Positions 8,640 to 17,720 are shown, counted from the first letter of the stretch. The stretch: 64,000 bases of DNA from CAWCWN01 sp963799245 (GCA_963799245.1 CAWCWN010000006.1:248001-312000), one strand, 5' to 3'. Program-made: numbers and translations. The notes: a model not told the origin generated them from the sequence alone.

Positions 8640-9698
8640 ATGATTTGCGAGGCAATTGCCCAGGTTACGAAGGGAGCGACCCTTAGCGAAACCGAGGCTG
8701 CCGCGGTGATGGAGGAGATCATGACCGGCGTTGCCACCCAGGCCCAGATGGGCGCCTTTCTCACCGCCCTGCGCCTGCGCACGGGAGGTGAAACCGTCGA
8801 GGAGATCGCGGGTTTAGCGCGCATCATGCGCGAGAAAGCCGTCCAGGTGCGGCTGGAAGATGAGGTTGGAGTGCATGCCCTGGATACCTGCGGCACCGGC
8901 GGCGATGGCGCGGGAACGTTTAATGTCTCGACTGCCGCGGGTATCGTGGCCGCGGCCGCGGGTGCATCTGTCGCCAAGCACGGCAACCGCTCGGCGACCA
9001 GCCGCTGCGGCAGCGCGGATGTCCTTGAGGCTCTGGGGGCGCGCATCGACCTTGGGCCAGAAGAGGTTGCCTATTGCGTGCGGGAGATCGGCTTCGGCTT
9101 TATGTTCGCGCCCGCCTTTCATCCTGCTATGAAGCATGTTGGACCAACGCGCCGCGAGATTGGCATTCGAACAGTCTTTAATATCCTGGGTCCGCTTACC
9201 AATCCCGCACTTACGCCTTACCAGGTCCTCGGTGTGGCCGATAGTTCGCTCCTGCGTAAGATGGGCGAGGTCCTGCTCCACCTGGGCTGCCAGCACGCCC
9301 TGATCATCCATGGCGAGGATGGCATCGACGAATGTTCCCTGCGCGCGCCAACGCGGATCTGTGAGGTGCGCAGCGGCCAGGAGCTGCGCGAGTACACGAT
9401 CACGCCGGAGGATGTCGGGCTCACCCGTATCGCTGACCAGCAGCTCCTGCAGGGCGGTGACCCCGCCTACAATGCCGCTATGCTGAGGAACCTGCTCGCT
9501 ACATATACGCCGGGTCCCGCCGCCGACATGCTGCTTCTCAATGCCGGAGTGGCCCTGGTCGCCAACGAACAGGTGGCTTCGTTGCGTGAAGGTGTAGAAC
9601 TGTCTCGCGCCGTGCTGCGCGAAGGGAAGGCCAGGCGAAAATTGGATGATGTTATTGCTTGCTCACGTGCATTGAACAACCAGGCTATTTTAAGGTAG
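8640..9698 (+). CDS. trpD: Anthranilate phosphoribosyltransferase
   Basis: A 352-residue enzyme joining anthranilate to PRPP. The PRPP-binding glycine loop DTCGTGGDG is at about residues 82-90, followed by NVST and the KHGNRS motif. The N-terminal helical domain has the usual MEEIMTGVAT...GAFLTALR segment. The ATG at 8640 is chosen because GAGAGGAGCGAG lies just upstream; a reading nine codons longer lacks a site. Only 7 bases separate it from trpCF. Confidence 0.95.
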   Translation: MICEAIAQVTKGATLSETEAAAVMEEIMTGVATQAQMGAFLTALRLRTGGETVEEIAGLARIMREKAVQVRLEDEVGVHALDTCGTGGDGAGTFNVSTAAGIVAAAAGASVAKHGNRSATSRCGSADVLEALGARIDLGPEEVAYCVREIGFGFMFAPAFHPAMKHVGPTRREIGIRTVFNILGPLTNPALTPYQVLGVADSSLLRKMGEVLLHLGCQHALIIHGEDGIDECSLRAPTRICEVRSGQELREYTITPEDVGLTRIADQQLLQGGDPAYNAAMLRNLLATYTPGPAADMLLLNAGVALVANEQVASLREGVELSRAVLREGKARRKLDDVIACSRALNNQAILR

Positions 9699-9705
9699 GA
9701 GGCTC

Positions 9706-11133
9706 ATGTTTCTCGATCGTATCGTAACTTCAACACGCCAGGACCTGGAACAGCGCAAAACGGCGCTGCCGCTTGAAGAGATACAGCGAATGGCAGAGGC
9801 GGCGCCGAGACCGCGAGATCTGCTGGCTGCGCTGCGGCCGGCCGCTGCAAGACCCAGTGTGCGTTTGATTACGGAAGTGAAACGTGCGTCTCCCTCTAAA
9901 GGCATGCTCGCGCCTGATTTCAAGCCGGTGGAACTGGCGCGAACCTACGCAGCCAACGGCGCCGCTGCGATCTCAGTTTTGACCGAGCCACATTTCTTCC
10001 TGGGATCGCTCGACTACCTCCGGGCCATTAAAGATACTGTGGAGGTGCCTGTCCTGCGCAAAGATTTTATCCTCGACGAGTACCAGGTGTATGAAGCGCG
10101 GGTGTGGGGCGCCGATGCCATCCTGCTGATCTGCGCGCTCCTCGCAGATGATCGCTTGAGCTCCCTGCTCAGGCTTGCCCATGAGCAGGGCATGCGCTGC
10201 CTGGTGGAGGTGCACAGCGCCGCGGAGGCCAGGCGTGCAGTTGCCGCCGGTGCGCAGATCATCGGGGTAAATAGCCGCGACCTGGTGACTTTTCAGATGA
10301 AGCCCAACCTTTTACGCGAGTTGCGCCAGTTTATCCCGCGCGATCGCGTCGTCGTAGCTGAAAGCGGTATATGCAGCCGGGCCGATGCACGCCGCCTGGC
10401 GCGCTACGACGTTCAGGCTATGCTGGTGGGTGAGTCGCTGGTGAGGGCAGGCGATGTCGCGGGCCAGATGCGCCAGTTGCTGCAAGGGGCCAATACGGAT
10501 ATACAGGTAAAGATTTGTGGTCTGCGCACACATGAAGCCATCACTGCTACTATCGCTGCGGGCGCGGATATGCTCGGCCTGATGTTTTATGAGCCAAGTC
10601 ATCGCTATATTCAGCCCCAGCAGGTAGCTCTGCTGCTGGAAAACACTGAATTCGTGGCCAGGATCTCGCGAGGAGAGGCGCTACCCGAACTTGTTGGTAT
10701 CTTTGTCAACGCGTCGGCAGAGCATATCAATGCTATTGTCGAGCAGGTCGGGCTGGACATCGTCCAGCTGCACGGCGATGAGACGCCCGAGTTCTGCCGG
10801 CGCGTTGCGCGCCCCGTTATCAAGGCCCTGCCGCTGCGCGATCACGTTGAGCAAAGCCAGGTGCGGGCTTACCGCGAGAGCGCCTGGCGTATCCTGCTCG
10901 ATACCCCAACGGCAGGTTGGGGAGGCAGCGGTGTGCCCCACGATTGGGTACTGGCCAGCAGCATCGCCCGGGAAGTACCGCTCATTTTAGCTGGCGGTAT
11001 GAACCCGGAAAATGTCAGCGAGGCCATCGCGGCGGTCCACCCCTGGGGAGTCGATGTGAGCAGCGGCGTGGAGACGCACAGACAGAAAGATGTGGCCAAG
11101 ATACGAGCATTTATTGCTCAAGTCCGAAAGTGA
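9706..11133 (+). CDS. trpCF: Fused indole-3-glycerol phosphate synthase / phosphoribosylanthranilate isomerase
   Basis: A 475-residue bifunctional protein. Residues about 1-262 are the TrpC barrel (EVKRASPSKGML, LRKDFILDEYQV, VNSRDL, VAESGI). Residues about 267-475 are the TrpF barrel (VKICGLRTHEA, VQLHGDE, LDTP...GGSG, LAGGMNPENV). It performs two consecutive steps of Trp synthesis. The C-F order matches the enterobacterial fusion, whereas many bacteria keep the genes separate. AGGAGG precedes the ATG. The 5-base gap to trpB indicates coupling. Confidence 0.95.
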   Translation: MFLDRIVTSTRQDLEQRKTALPLEEIQRMAEAAPRPRDLLAALRPAAARPSVRLITEVKRASPSKGMLAPDFKPVELARTYAANGAAAISVLTEPHFFLGSLDYLRAIKDTVEVPVLRKDFILDEYQVYEARVWGADAILLICALLADDRLSSLLRLAHEQGMRCLVEVHSAAEARRAVAAGAQIIGVNSRDLVTFQMKPNLLRELRQFIPRDRVVVAESGICSRADARRLARYDVQAMLVGESLVRAGDVAGQMRQLLQGANTDIQVKICGLRTHEAITATIAAGADMLGLMFYEPSHRYIQPQQVALLLENTEFVARISRGEALPELVGIFVNASAEHINAIVEQVGLDIVQLHGDETPEFCRRVARPVIKALPLRDHVEQSQVRAYRESAWRILLDTPTAGWGGSGVPHDWVLASSIAREVPLILAGGMNPENVSEAIAAVHPWGVDVSSGVETHRQKDVAKIRAFIAQVRK

Positions 11134-11138
11134 GCGAC

Positions 11139-12368
11139 ATGAAGAATATACTGGAGGCCTATCAGCACAACTACTTTCCTGATGAGCGAGGGCGCTTTGG
11201 CCCCTTTGGAGGAAAGTTCGTGCCCGAGAGTCTGATGGCTGCGCTGACCGAACTGGAACACGCCTACCAGGAGGCGCGTAGCGATCGAGCATTTCTGGCA
11301 GAGCTGCATGCGCAGCTTGTCAGCTTTGTCGGGCGCCCGACGAGCCTGCACTATGTGCCACGATTTTCACAGCTGGTAGCGCCGGGCGTCAGGGTCTATC
11401 TCAAGCGTGAAGACCTCGCCCATACCGGTGCTCACAAAATCAATAATGCGCTGGGACAGGGCCTGCTCGCCAGGCGCATGGGCAAGCAGCGCATCATTGC
11501 GGAGACGGGCGCTGGCCAGCACGGGGTTGCAACAGCCACCGTCTGCGCCATGCTCGGCCTCGAATGTATCGTGTATATGGGTGAAGTCGATATACGGCGC
11601 CAGGCGCTCAATGTCTTCCGCATGAAGCTGCTGGGGGCGGAGGTACGCCCGGTTAGTAGCGGCAGTCGCACGCTGAAAGACGCCATCAACGAGGCCATTC
11701 GCGACTGGGTCACCAACGTGGAGACGACCTTCTACCTGATCGGCTCGGCGGTTGGGCCTCACCCCTATCCGCGCCTCGTGCGCGATTTCCAGTCGATCAT
11801 CGGTGAAGAGGCACGCGCGCAGATAGCGGCACAGGAGGGGCGCATGCCGGATATGGTGCTGGCCTGCGTTGGCGGGGGTAGCAATGCAATCGGTATATTC
11901 TATCCCTTCGCGGATGTGCCAGAGGTACAGTTGATAGGTGTTGAGGCCGGCGGGAGCGGGGTGGGCACGGGCAAGCACTCGGCGACACTGGTGGCCGGCC
12001 GACCAGGAGTCCTGCACGGTGCGATGAGCTACCTGTTGCAAGATGCTGATGGCCAGGTGCTGGAGACACACAGCATTTCGGCGGGGCTCGACTATCCAGG
12101 CGTGGGACCCGAACACAGTTATCTGAAGGAGACCGGACGTGCCAGCTATACGTCCGTCGATGACGCCGCGGCCCTGCGCGGCCTGCAGGTCTTAAGTCAG
12201 AGCGAGGGTATAATCCCGGCGCTCGAATCGGCCCATGCGCTGGGCTATGCGTTGGAAATGGGAGAACAGGGCAGGCTTGCCGCGGGTTCGCTGATCATCA
12301 TCAATCTGTCGGGCCGTGGTGATAAAGATATGCAGACGGTGGCGGAGGCCCTGAACGTCACGCTTTGA
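11139..12368 (+). CDS. trpB: Tryptophan synthase beta chain
   Basis: A 409-residue PLP enzyme, TrpB1 type, making Trp from indole and serine. The PLP lysine lies in HTGAHKINNALGQ (about residues 94-106). The phosphate-binding GGGSNAIG loop is at about 245-252. FGGKFVPE near the N-terminus and the C-terminal SGRGDKD motif are intact. The start at 11139 directly follows trpCF; a longer in-frame reading from 10917 runs back through trpF sequence and is a shadow. Confidence 0.96.
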   Translation: MKNILEAYQHNYFPDERGRFGPFGGKFVPESLMAALTELEHAYQEARSDRAFLAELHAQLVSFVGRPTSLHYVPRFSQLVAPGVRVYLKREDLAHTGAHKINNALGQGLLARRMGKQRIIAETGAGQHGVATATVCAMLGLECIVYMGEVDIRRQALNVFRMKLLGAEVRPVSSGSRTLKDAINEAIRDWVTNVETTFYLIGSAVGPHPYPRLVRDFQSIIGEEARAQIAAQEGRMPDMVLACVGGGSNAIGIFYPFADVPEVQLIGVEAGGSGVGTGKHSATLVAGRPGVLHGAMSYLLQDADGQVLETHSISAGLDYPGVGPEHSYLKETGRASYTSVDDAAALRGLQVLSQSEGIIPALESAHALGYALEMGEQGRLAAGSLIIINLSGRGDKDMQTVAEALNVTL

Positions 12369-12408
12369 AGCGCTGCCAGCGGCAGCTGAGACATGGAGAT
12401 ATCGACAT

Positions 12409-13245
12409 ATGCGACCGACCGCAACAACTTCGGTGCCCGCCACCAGGATCTCGCAGGCCTTCGAGCAGGCCAGGCATGAGGGACAGGGCGCGCTCATTCC
12501 GTATTTTATGTGTGGCTACCCAACGGCAGCGCAAAGCGTCGAACTGGTGCTGGCCGCGGCACGAGGCGGGGCCGACATTATTGAGCTTGGCATGCCTTTC
12601 AGCGATCCCCTGGCTGACGGCGCGACTATCCAGCACGCGGGACACGTAGCTCTTGAGGGAGGTATGACTATCTCCGGCTGCATGCAGGTTGCGAGCCAGG
12701 TCGCGGCCAGGAGCCCGGCGCCACTGCTCTTTATGGGGTATTATAATCCCATCATGGCCTACGGCATTGAGCGCTTCTGCCAGTCCGCCGCCGCCAGCGG
12801 CATCTGCGGGCTGATTATCCCTGACCTGCCCCCCGAAGAGGCGCAGCCATTGCAGCAGGCTGCACAGCAGCAAGGGCTTGCTCTTATCTTTCTCGTCCCT
12901 CCCACCACCTCTGATGAGCGTATCGCTGAGATCGTGCGGGCGGCGACAGCTGGCTACAAGGGTTTTCTCTATTGCGTTTCACTCAGCGGAGTAACGGGCG
13001 AGCGTGCTGAGCTGCCGCCTCAGCTGCGCAGCTTTGTCGAACGAGTGCGCACTTTTACGCGCGCCTACGATCTGCCACTCGCCGTCGGTTTTGGCCTATC
13101 TACGCCGGAGCATATCGCCGCGGTGACCAGTTACGTCGAAGCAGCGGTCGTGGGCAGCGCCCTGGTCAATCTTGTCGCCACAACTCCCCCGGCTGAGCAG
13201 GCGGAGACCGTCAGGACGTATATCGCGAGTCTGAAACGGGGGTAA
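12409..13245 (+). CDS. trpA: Tryptophan synthase alpha chain
   Basis: A 278-residue TIM-barrel enzyme that releases indole from indole-3-glycerol phosphate and channels it to TrpB. The catalytic Glu is in IELGMPFSDPLADG (about residues 57-70). VPPTTSDERI and the flexible-loop region SLSGVTGER (about 190-198) are present. It starts with a GGAG site 40 bases after trpB and closes the trp genes proper. Confidence 0.95.
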   Translation: MRPTATTSVPATRISQAFEQARHEGQGALIPYFMCGYPTAAQSVELVLAAARGGADIIELGMPFSDPLADGATIQHAGHVALEGGMTISGCMQVASQVAARSPAPLLFMGYYNPIMAYGIERFCQSAAASGICGLIIPDLPPEEAQPLQQAAQQQGLALIFLVPPTTSDERIAEIVRAATAGYKGFLYCVSLSGVTGERAELPPQLRSFVERVRTFTRAYDLPLAVGFGLSTPEHIAAVTSYVEAAVVGSALVNLVATTPPAEQAETVRTYIASLKRG

Positions 13246-13315
13246 AAGCGGCTCACTCACCCTTTTATACAGATTGCTTGCTACCAGCGCCAGCCTGGTG
13301 CCTGTGAACATGCAA

Positions 13316-13324
13316 TGATATAAT
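13316..13324 (+). promoter_or_regulatory. Extended -10 promoter for aroH-DAHP synthase
   Basis: TGATATAAT gives a perfect TATAAT (13319-13324) with the TG of an extended -10 one base upstream. No good -35 is visible, which is normal for this type. It would let aroH and the DAHP synthase be transcribed without the T-box. Confidence 0.5.
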
Positions 13325-13378
13325 AGGCGCAAGCTTGAACTTAAGCACAGGCCTGAGTGTAAAAAGGGGTGAGTCGAA

Positions 13379-13762
13379 TTGTATTGCAGGGGTATCAGAG
13401 GGGCAACCACGGTCGAGCATAATACGCGCGAGGAGATACTCTCAGCAACCGTGGAGCTGCTGCAGTTGATAATTGCGCGCAACGAACTGCGTGCAGAAGA
13501 TGTCGCCAGCGCCATCTTTACCGTTACTGCTGACCTGGATGCAGAGTTTCCGGCCCTGGCGGCGCGTAAATTAGGCTGGACCGAGGTGGCGCTGATGTGC
13601 GCGTGCGAGATACCGGTGCCACATAGCCTGGGCAAATGTATCCGCGTCCTGCTGCACGTCAATACGCCGCGCAGCGCTGACCAGATACAACATGTCTATG
13701 TGCGCGGAGCCGTCACGTTACGGCCCAGGTTCAGTTCGAGGCACAAGCCGCCGGAGGCTTGA
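13379..13762 (+). CDS. aroH: Chorismate mutase, AroH class
   Basis: A 127-residue monofunctional chorismate mutase of the trimeric AroH fold, converting chorismate to prephenate. The family start RGIRGATTVE is seen at residues 4-13, followed by the TREEI...LLQ helix, FTVTADLD and the C-terminal HVYVRGAVTLRP. The start is TTG at 13379, supported by AAAAAGGGG upstream; no ATG fits. The position between trpA and DAHP synthase places the Phe/Tyr branch point beside the Trp branch. Confidence 0.9.
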   Translation: MYCRGIRGATTVEHNTREEILSATVELLQLIIARNELRAEDVASAIFTVTADLDAEFPALAARKLGWTEVALMCACEIPVPHSLGKCIRVLLHVNTPRSADQIQHVYVRGAVTLRPRFSSRHKPPEA

Positions 13763-13883
13763 GTCCGGTGAGGGGAGTAAAGGCGATCATGACAAAGGTG
13801 TCAGGATAGGCCGATTAGCGCGGCAAGGGTCGCTGCGCACTATGTTGACATCTATGTGAATAAAACATGAAGGAGCAAATTGC

Positions 13884-14963
13884 ATGATCGTCGTTATGAA
13901 AGCGCATTGTGACGAAAAGGATATCGAACGCGTTCTGACATTCCTTGAGAACCACGGGTTGAGCGGCCATCCCTCCAGTGGTGTTGAGCGGACCGTAATC
14001 GGGGTGCTCGGCGGGGTCGGCCCTTCGGGGGCTCCGGGCAGTATCGGCGGGATCAACCCTACGATAGGCGAGGCGCTGGAGTCCCTCCCCTCCGTTGAGC
14101 AGGTTTTGCGGGTCTCGAAACCCTATAAGCTCGCCAGTCGCGAGTTCCACCCGCAAGATACGCGTGTGAGAGTGCCGGTGGCCTGTGTTGACGCAGGCGA
14201 GGTGGAGATCGGTGGCAGCGAGGTGATTATGCTGGCCGGCCCGTGTACGGTCGAGAGTGAAAAGCAGTTGATGACGACGGCTGCGGCCGTGCGTAAAGAG
14301 GGGGCAGTTGTTCTGCGCGGGGGCGCCTTCAAGCCCTCGACCTCGCCCTATGGCTTTCGCGGCATGGGTGAAGAGGGGTTGAAGCTGCTGGCCAGGGCTC
14401 GCGCCGAATTCGGCATGGCGGTGATTACCGAGGTAATGACGCCTACCGATGTCGACCTCGTCTGTGAGTACGCGGATATCCTGCAAATCGGTACACGCAA
14501 TATGCAGAACTATATGCTGCTCGACGAAGTTGGCCGTAGCAACAAGCCGGTCATGCTGAAGCGCGGCATGTCGGCGACGATCGAAGAATGGCTGCTCGCG
14601 GCCGAATATATTCTGGCCCAGGGCAATCGCAACGTCATCCTGTGCGAGCGTGGTATTCGTACCTTCGAGAAGATGACGCGTAACACCATGGATGTGAGCG
14701 CAATACCGCTCATCAAGTATTTCTCACACCTGCCGATCATCTCAGATCCCAGCCAGGGGACGGGCCGCCGCGACATAGTGCCGCCCATGTCACTGGCGTC
14801 GATTGCCGCAGGCACGGATGGCCTGCTCATCGAGGTGCATCCCAATCCCGATGAGGCCTTGAAGGATGGGGTGCAATCCCTGACCATCGAGCAATTTCAG
14901 ACGCTGATGCCCCAGATAAAAGCGGTGGCGGAGGCTATCGGGCGCAGCGTCTTGACGGAGTAA
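13884..14963 (+). CDS. aroF: 3-deoxy-7-phosphoheptulonate (DAHP) synthase, AroAI-beta type
   Basis: A 359-residue enzyme for the first step of aromatic synthesis. Residues about 1-75 form a ferredoxin-like regulatory domain, as in Thermotoga-type enzymes. The rest is the barrel, with MLAGPCTVES, RGGAFKPSTSPYGFRG, GTRNMQNY, KRGMSATIEEW, CERGIRTFE, DPSQGTGRR and EVHPNPDEALKDG. The metal-binding Cys is in AGPCTVES. AAGGAG lies 9 bases before the ATG. The N-terminal domain is where feedback by an aromatic amino acid would act. Confidence 0.95.
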   Translation: MIVVMKAHCDEKDIERVLTFLENHGLSGHPSSGVERTVIGVLGGVGPSGAPGSIGGINPTIGEALESLPSVEQVLRVSKPYKLASREFHPQDTRVRVPVACVDAGEVEIGGSEVIMLAGPCTVESEKQLMTTAAAVRKEGAVVLRGGAFKPSTSPYGFRGMGEEGLKLLARARAEFGMAVITEVMTPTDVDLVCEYADILQIGTRNMQNYMLLDEVGRSNKPVMLKRGMSATIEEWLLAAEYILAQGNRNVILCERGIRTFEKMTRNTMDVSAIPLIKYFSHLPIISDPSQGTGRRDIVPPMSLASIAAGTDGLLIEVHPNPDEALKDGVQSLTIEQFQTLMPQIKAVAEAIGRSVLTE

Positions 14964-14969
14964 CGGACG

Positions 14970-15030
14970 CAGCAGGCCGCTACATCGAAACGGGATGCCT
15001 GCTCACGCGCGGGGATGTAGCGGCCTGCTG
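14970..15030. terminator. Inverted repeat between convergent genes
   Basis: A 17-bp perfect stem (14970-14986 with 15014-15030) with a 27-base loop lies between the DAHP synthase stop and the end of the convergent QueD-like gene. No long T-run follows. It probably ends transcription from both sides. Confidence 0.5.
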
Positions 15031-15509
15031 TAGTACGCCATCTGTGTCGGGGCCTCTTCCACGCCTACTGTAAGCGTGTGGAGGCGCGAGATATCAAACG
15101 CGCTCAGCTGGCTGTAGAGTTGCTCGCAGATGTATTCAGCCAGGCATTCCGCCGTTGAGTTATCAACGGGCAGTTCGATGACATCGCTGCGTGGAAAAAC
15201 ATAGTGTTTCTGTTCGAACTGGATCGCCCAGCTGTCGGGGGACTGCGTCAGGTGCAGGTGGGGGTTATACAGTGGTAGGAGGAAGCGATGGTGCAGTTGC
15301 TGGCAGATCTCGCGCGTCAGCCTTTTCAAGATGGTGAAGTCAAAAACCAGGTGGTCTTCATTCAGCGTCCCCTCGATCTCCGCCAGCACTCCATAGTTAT
15401 GCCCGTGTAGACGTTCGCACTTCCCCCCGAACGTAATAAAGTGAGCCGAGCTAAAGCGCAGGTTGCCGCCCTCCACCTTTACCTTGCGCAATAACTGTTC
15501 ATTTGCCAT
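15003..15509 (-). CDS. queD: 6-pyruvoyltetrahydropterin synthase / QueD-like protein
   Basis: A 168-residue T-fold enzyme. Zinc-binding histidines are visible in FSSAHF and HGHNYGV (about residues 22 and 38-40), preceded by CERL with the candidate catalytic Cys. It could make 6-carboxytetrahydropterin for queuosine-type modification or act in pterin synthesis; the sequence does not decide. The start at 15509 has GGAGAG upstream. It is convergent with the aromatic operon, and no other queuosine gene is nearby. Confidence 0.75.
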   Translation of the reverse strand: MANEQLLRKVKVEGGNLRFSSAHFITFGGKCERLHGHNYGVLAEIEGTLNEDHLVFDFTILKRLTREICQQLHHRFLLPLYNPHLHLTQSPDSWAIQFEQKHYVFPRSDVIELPVDNSTAECLAEYICEQLYSQLSAFDISRLHTLTVGVEEAPTQMAYYSRPLHPRA

Positions 15510-15579
15510 ACTACTACTCTCCTTCAGACAGATACCCACGCTTTATGCCTGGTAATAGCATATCATACCCGGGCGCACA

Positions 15580-15614
15580 AAAAAATTGCCGGCCCCCCGA
15601 AAAATTGGGGGGCC
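15580..15614 (-). terminator. Intrinsic terminator downstream of phoU
   Basis: GGCCCCCC (15591-15598) pairs with GGGGGGCC (15607-15614). Read on the minus strand the hairpin is followed by a run of seven T. Confidence 0.8.
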
Positions 15615-15691
15615 GCTGAACGCAAGGAGATACAGGAGGAGCGTGTGCGCGCACGTGAAGGTGGCTAGAGCGAGTTGTGGCAGCCCTGCGC

Positions 15692-16456
15692 TTACTCAGT
15701 CGAGGGATTGAAGGTTGTTTCTCCCTTGACGATGAAGACGATGCGCTCGCATACATTGGTGCAGTGGTCGCCGACGCGCTCCAGGTTATGAGCGATCCAG
15801 AGCCAGTACGTCATGCGCTGCAGGACACGCTCGTCTTGTTGCAGGGCAGGGATAGCGTGTATACCCGACAACATCGACATGATGTCGTGGCGCACCATAT
15901 GGTAGCGAACGTCGACGATGTCATCTTCTTGCCAGATTGTGCGTGCGGCCTCACCATCGCGGGCCTCGAATGCGTTCATTGTTCTCTCGAGCAGGCGCCG
16001 TGCCTCCTGGCCAAGTTCGAGGATTCCGGCGATAATCGACGTTTCCGTCGGGGCCTGTTCCCCTTTGCCAGCTGCGGGCGCGGGCGCAGCGAGCGCAACC
16101 TGGCTGAAGCTCTGCTCGCGTAAAGGCAGCATGCGCAAAATGAGCCTGGCTATGCCGGAGGCATTATCGCCCGTCCTTTCAAGGTCAGAAATCACCGCTG
16201 GGATCGACGAGAGAAAGCGCAGGTCGCGGCCGCCGAGGGGCTGCTGGAGGGTCAGGGAAGCAAAGACGGCCCGGTCAATTGTTGTACGAAGCTCGTCGAT
16301 GAATGTATCGGAGGCAATCACGAGGCCACAAAGCGCCCGGTCCCCTGTTTTCACCGCCTGAAGGGCCTGCTCCAGAATATCTCCGACCTGCGCCCCCAGT
16401 TGCAGAACCTTCGTCGTAATTGTTTGTAACTGCTGATCTAGTTGATTTCTTGTCAC
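15692..16456 (-). CDS. phoU: PhoU-family phosphate signalling protein
   Basis: A 254-residue all-helical protein with two PhoU repeats. Each begins with an L..G....LE.A..A segment and contains the metal-binding-type E/D-x3-D-x5-R pattern (IASDTFIDELR; IWQEDDIVDVRYH). The typical SDLERTGDNA and HNLERVGDHCTNVCE signatures are clear. PhoU tunes the PstSCAB transporter and the PhoR/PhoB system, but none of those genes is in this window. The start is GTG with AGAGGAG upstream. Confidence 0.9.
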   Translation of the reverse strand: MTRNQLDQQLQTITTKVLQLGAQVGDILEQALQAVKTGDRALCGLVIASDTFIDELRTTIDRAVFASLTLQQPLGGRDLRFLSSIPAVISDLERTGDNASGIARLILRMLPLREQSFSQVALAAPAPAAGKGEQAPTETSIIAGILELGQEARRLLERTMNAFEARDGEAARTIWQEDDIVDVRYHMVRHDIMSMLSGIHAIPALQQDERVLQRMTYWLWIAHNLERVGDHCTNVCERIVFIVKGETTFNPSTE

Positions 16457-16528
16457 TGTGCACTCCTCTAAATGTAGTTAGAGGTATTGTAACACGCCTA
16501 TGTTAAGGGTCTGTAATCTCAGCGTTTT

Positions 16529-16744
16529 TTACCTGTGCGCTGCGCGGTCTTCACCCAGCTCCCATGCGAGAAATGCAGCGCTCACGATTTCGTCTATGCC
16601 GATCTCGCTATAGTGATACAGGTCAGCCTGTGAGCCGGATTGGCCAAAGCGGTCAACCCCGAGTGGCACACCTGGCGCGCCATGGATGCTGCCAAGAAAT
16701 GCCAGGCTATGGCCCGCAGGTCTGAGCCACGCCGCAGCGGTCAT
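16529..16744 (-). pseudogene. C-terminal scrap of a pyruvate dehydrogenase E1 / transketolase-like gene
   Basis: The frame contains LAFLGSIHGAPGVPLGVDRF followed by GQSGSQADLY and IGIDEIVSAAF. This is the C-terminal domain seen in homodimeric pyruvate dehydrogenase E1 and related transketolase-like enzymes. Those proteins are about 800-900 residues; only about 65 residues remain. Its front is replaced by the SnoaL-like gene, whose stop overlaps the first ATG of this frame. It is most likely a deletion remnant rather than a gene. Confidence 0.6.
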
Positions 16745-17118
16745 CCTTTTACGTAGGCAAGCTTTTCCGCGACCTTCCCATGACGGACGCGAAATACATC
16801 CACGCCCCGAATATGCTCGCTCTGGCCGCCTGCAGCGGTCCAGCTATACACCCAGCGGACAAAACAGCGATCTTCGCAGGCGACGATTTCTTCGCTTTGA
16901 AAAACGGCGTCGGGCGATGCAAGAAAAAAATGCTCCCAGAATGTACGCACGGCCTCCTGACCCTCAAAACGCTCGCCATCGGGTGGGGGGTAGGTATTTT
17001 CAAACACGCAGTCAGCGGTCATAAGGGCCATCGCGCTTTGAACATCGTGGCGGTTAATGGCTTCATTAAACTGTTTGATTACTTCGACGGTTGAGGCCGT
17101 GATGATATCTTGCGGCAT
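16741..17118 (-). CDS. SnoaL-like (NTF2-fold) protein
   Basis: A 125-residue NTF2-like protein. It begins VIKQFNEAINRHDVQSAMAL, then MTADCVFEN, and has a later WEHFF, EEIVACEDR and VDVFRVRHGKV pattern. That fold holds polyketide cyclases, isomerases and many small stress-related proteins. Function cannot be narrowed. AAAGGAG lies 8 bases before the ATG. It follows the DinB-like gene by 18 bases and probably shares its promoter. Confidence 0.75.
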   Translation of the reverse strand: MPQDIITASTVEVIKQFNEAINRHDVQSAMALMTADCVFENTYPPPDGERFEGQEAVRTFWEHFFLASPDAVFQSEEIVACEDRCFVRWVYSWTAAGGQSEHIRGVDVFRVRHGKVAEKLAYVKG

Positions 17119-17136
17119 GGTTGTACTCCTTTGCGA

Positions 17137-17616
17137 TCATCCTAACTGGTCACGAAATGTGGCGATCTGCGCGCTATGCTCGCGTTTATGGCCGTAGAAG
17201 GCATAAACGATAAAATCGTCGAGGGCATAGTCCACTCCATACCAGGGGAGCGTTCCGGTCTGGCGAAACGTCCCTGGCGGTATGCGCTCAGCCAGCGACA
17301 CTACCTGCGCGTTGGTGGCGGTGTACTCGTGAAGTACCTCCCCCACCGCCTGCTCTTTGCGCAGCGCGACTTCGCTATCGTTAAACTGGGCGCTCATTTC
17401 CACGAACTTTGTGAGATAGGGGGTAGATTCTCCTCCATTGCCAAACTCTGCCAGTACCTCTGCCAGTACCCTCTCGAAAGAGGCCAGGTGGGCGATGATA
17501 TCTTTGACCGACCACTCGCCACATGCTCCGCTTCTTTCCCATGCCTCATCGGGAAAGCCATCAAGGGATTGTAGTACCGTTTGATGACCATACTTTAGAA
17601 TATCAAGTGCATTCAC
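17137..17616 (-). CDS. DinB/maleylpyruvate-isomerase-like four-helix protein
   Basis: A 159-residue protein of the DinB/YfiT/ClbS type. The first helix is followed by CGEWSVKDIIAHLASFERV, the region that usually supplies the first metal-binding His (H47-like). A second His lies in YGHKREHSAQI near the C-terminus. Such proteins bind metal and act as thiol-dependent transferases or unknown stress proteins. The start is GTG with AAAGGGAA upstream. A copy of the recurring upstream-box promoter lies 105-155 bases upstream. Confidence 0.75.
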   Translation of the reverse strand: MNALDILKYGHQTVLQSLDGFPDEAWERSGACGEWSVKDIIAHLASFERVLAEVLAEFGNGGESTPYLTKFVEMSAQFNDSEVALRKEQAVGEVLHEYTATNAQVVSLAERIPPGTFRQTGTLPWYGVDYALDDFIVYAFYGHKREHSAQIATFRDQLG

Positions 17617-17720
17617 AGGCGTTCCCTTTCTTTCGCTTGCGTTTGAAGCAACCAGCTCACGCCATGCTCGTCAGCGCATGAGGTGACAAATCCAGGTAGG
17701 CTTCATCGATAGATAGGCCC

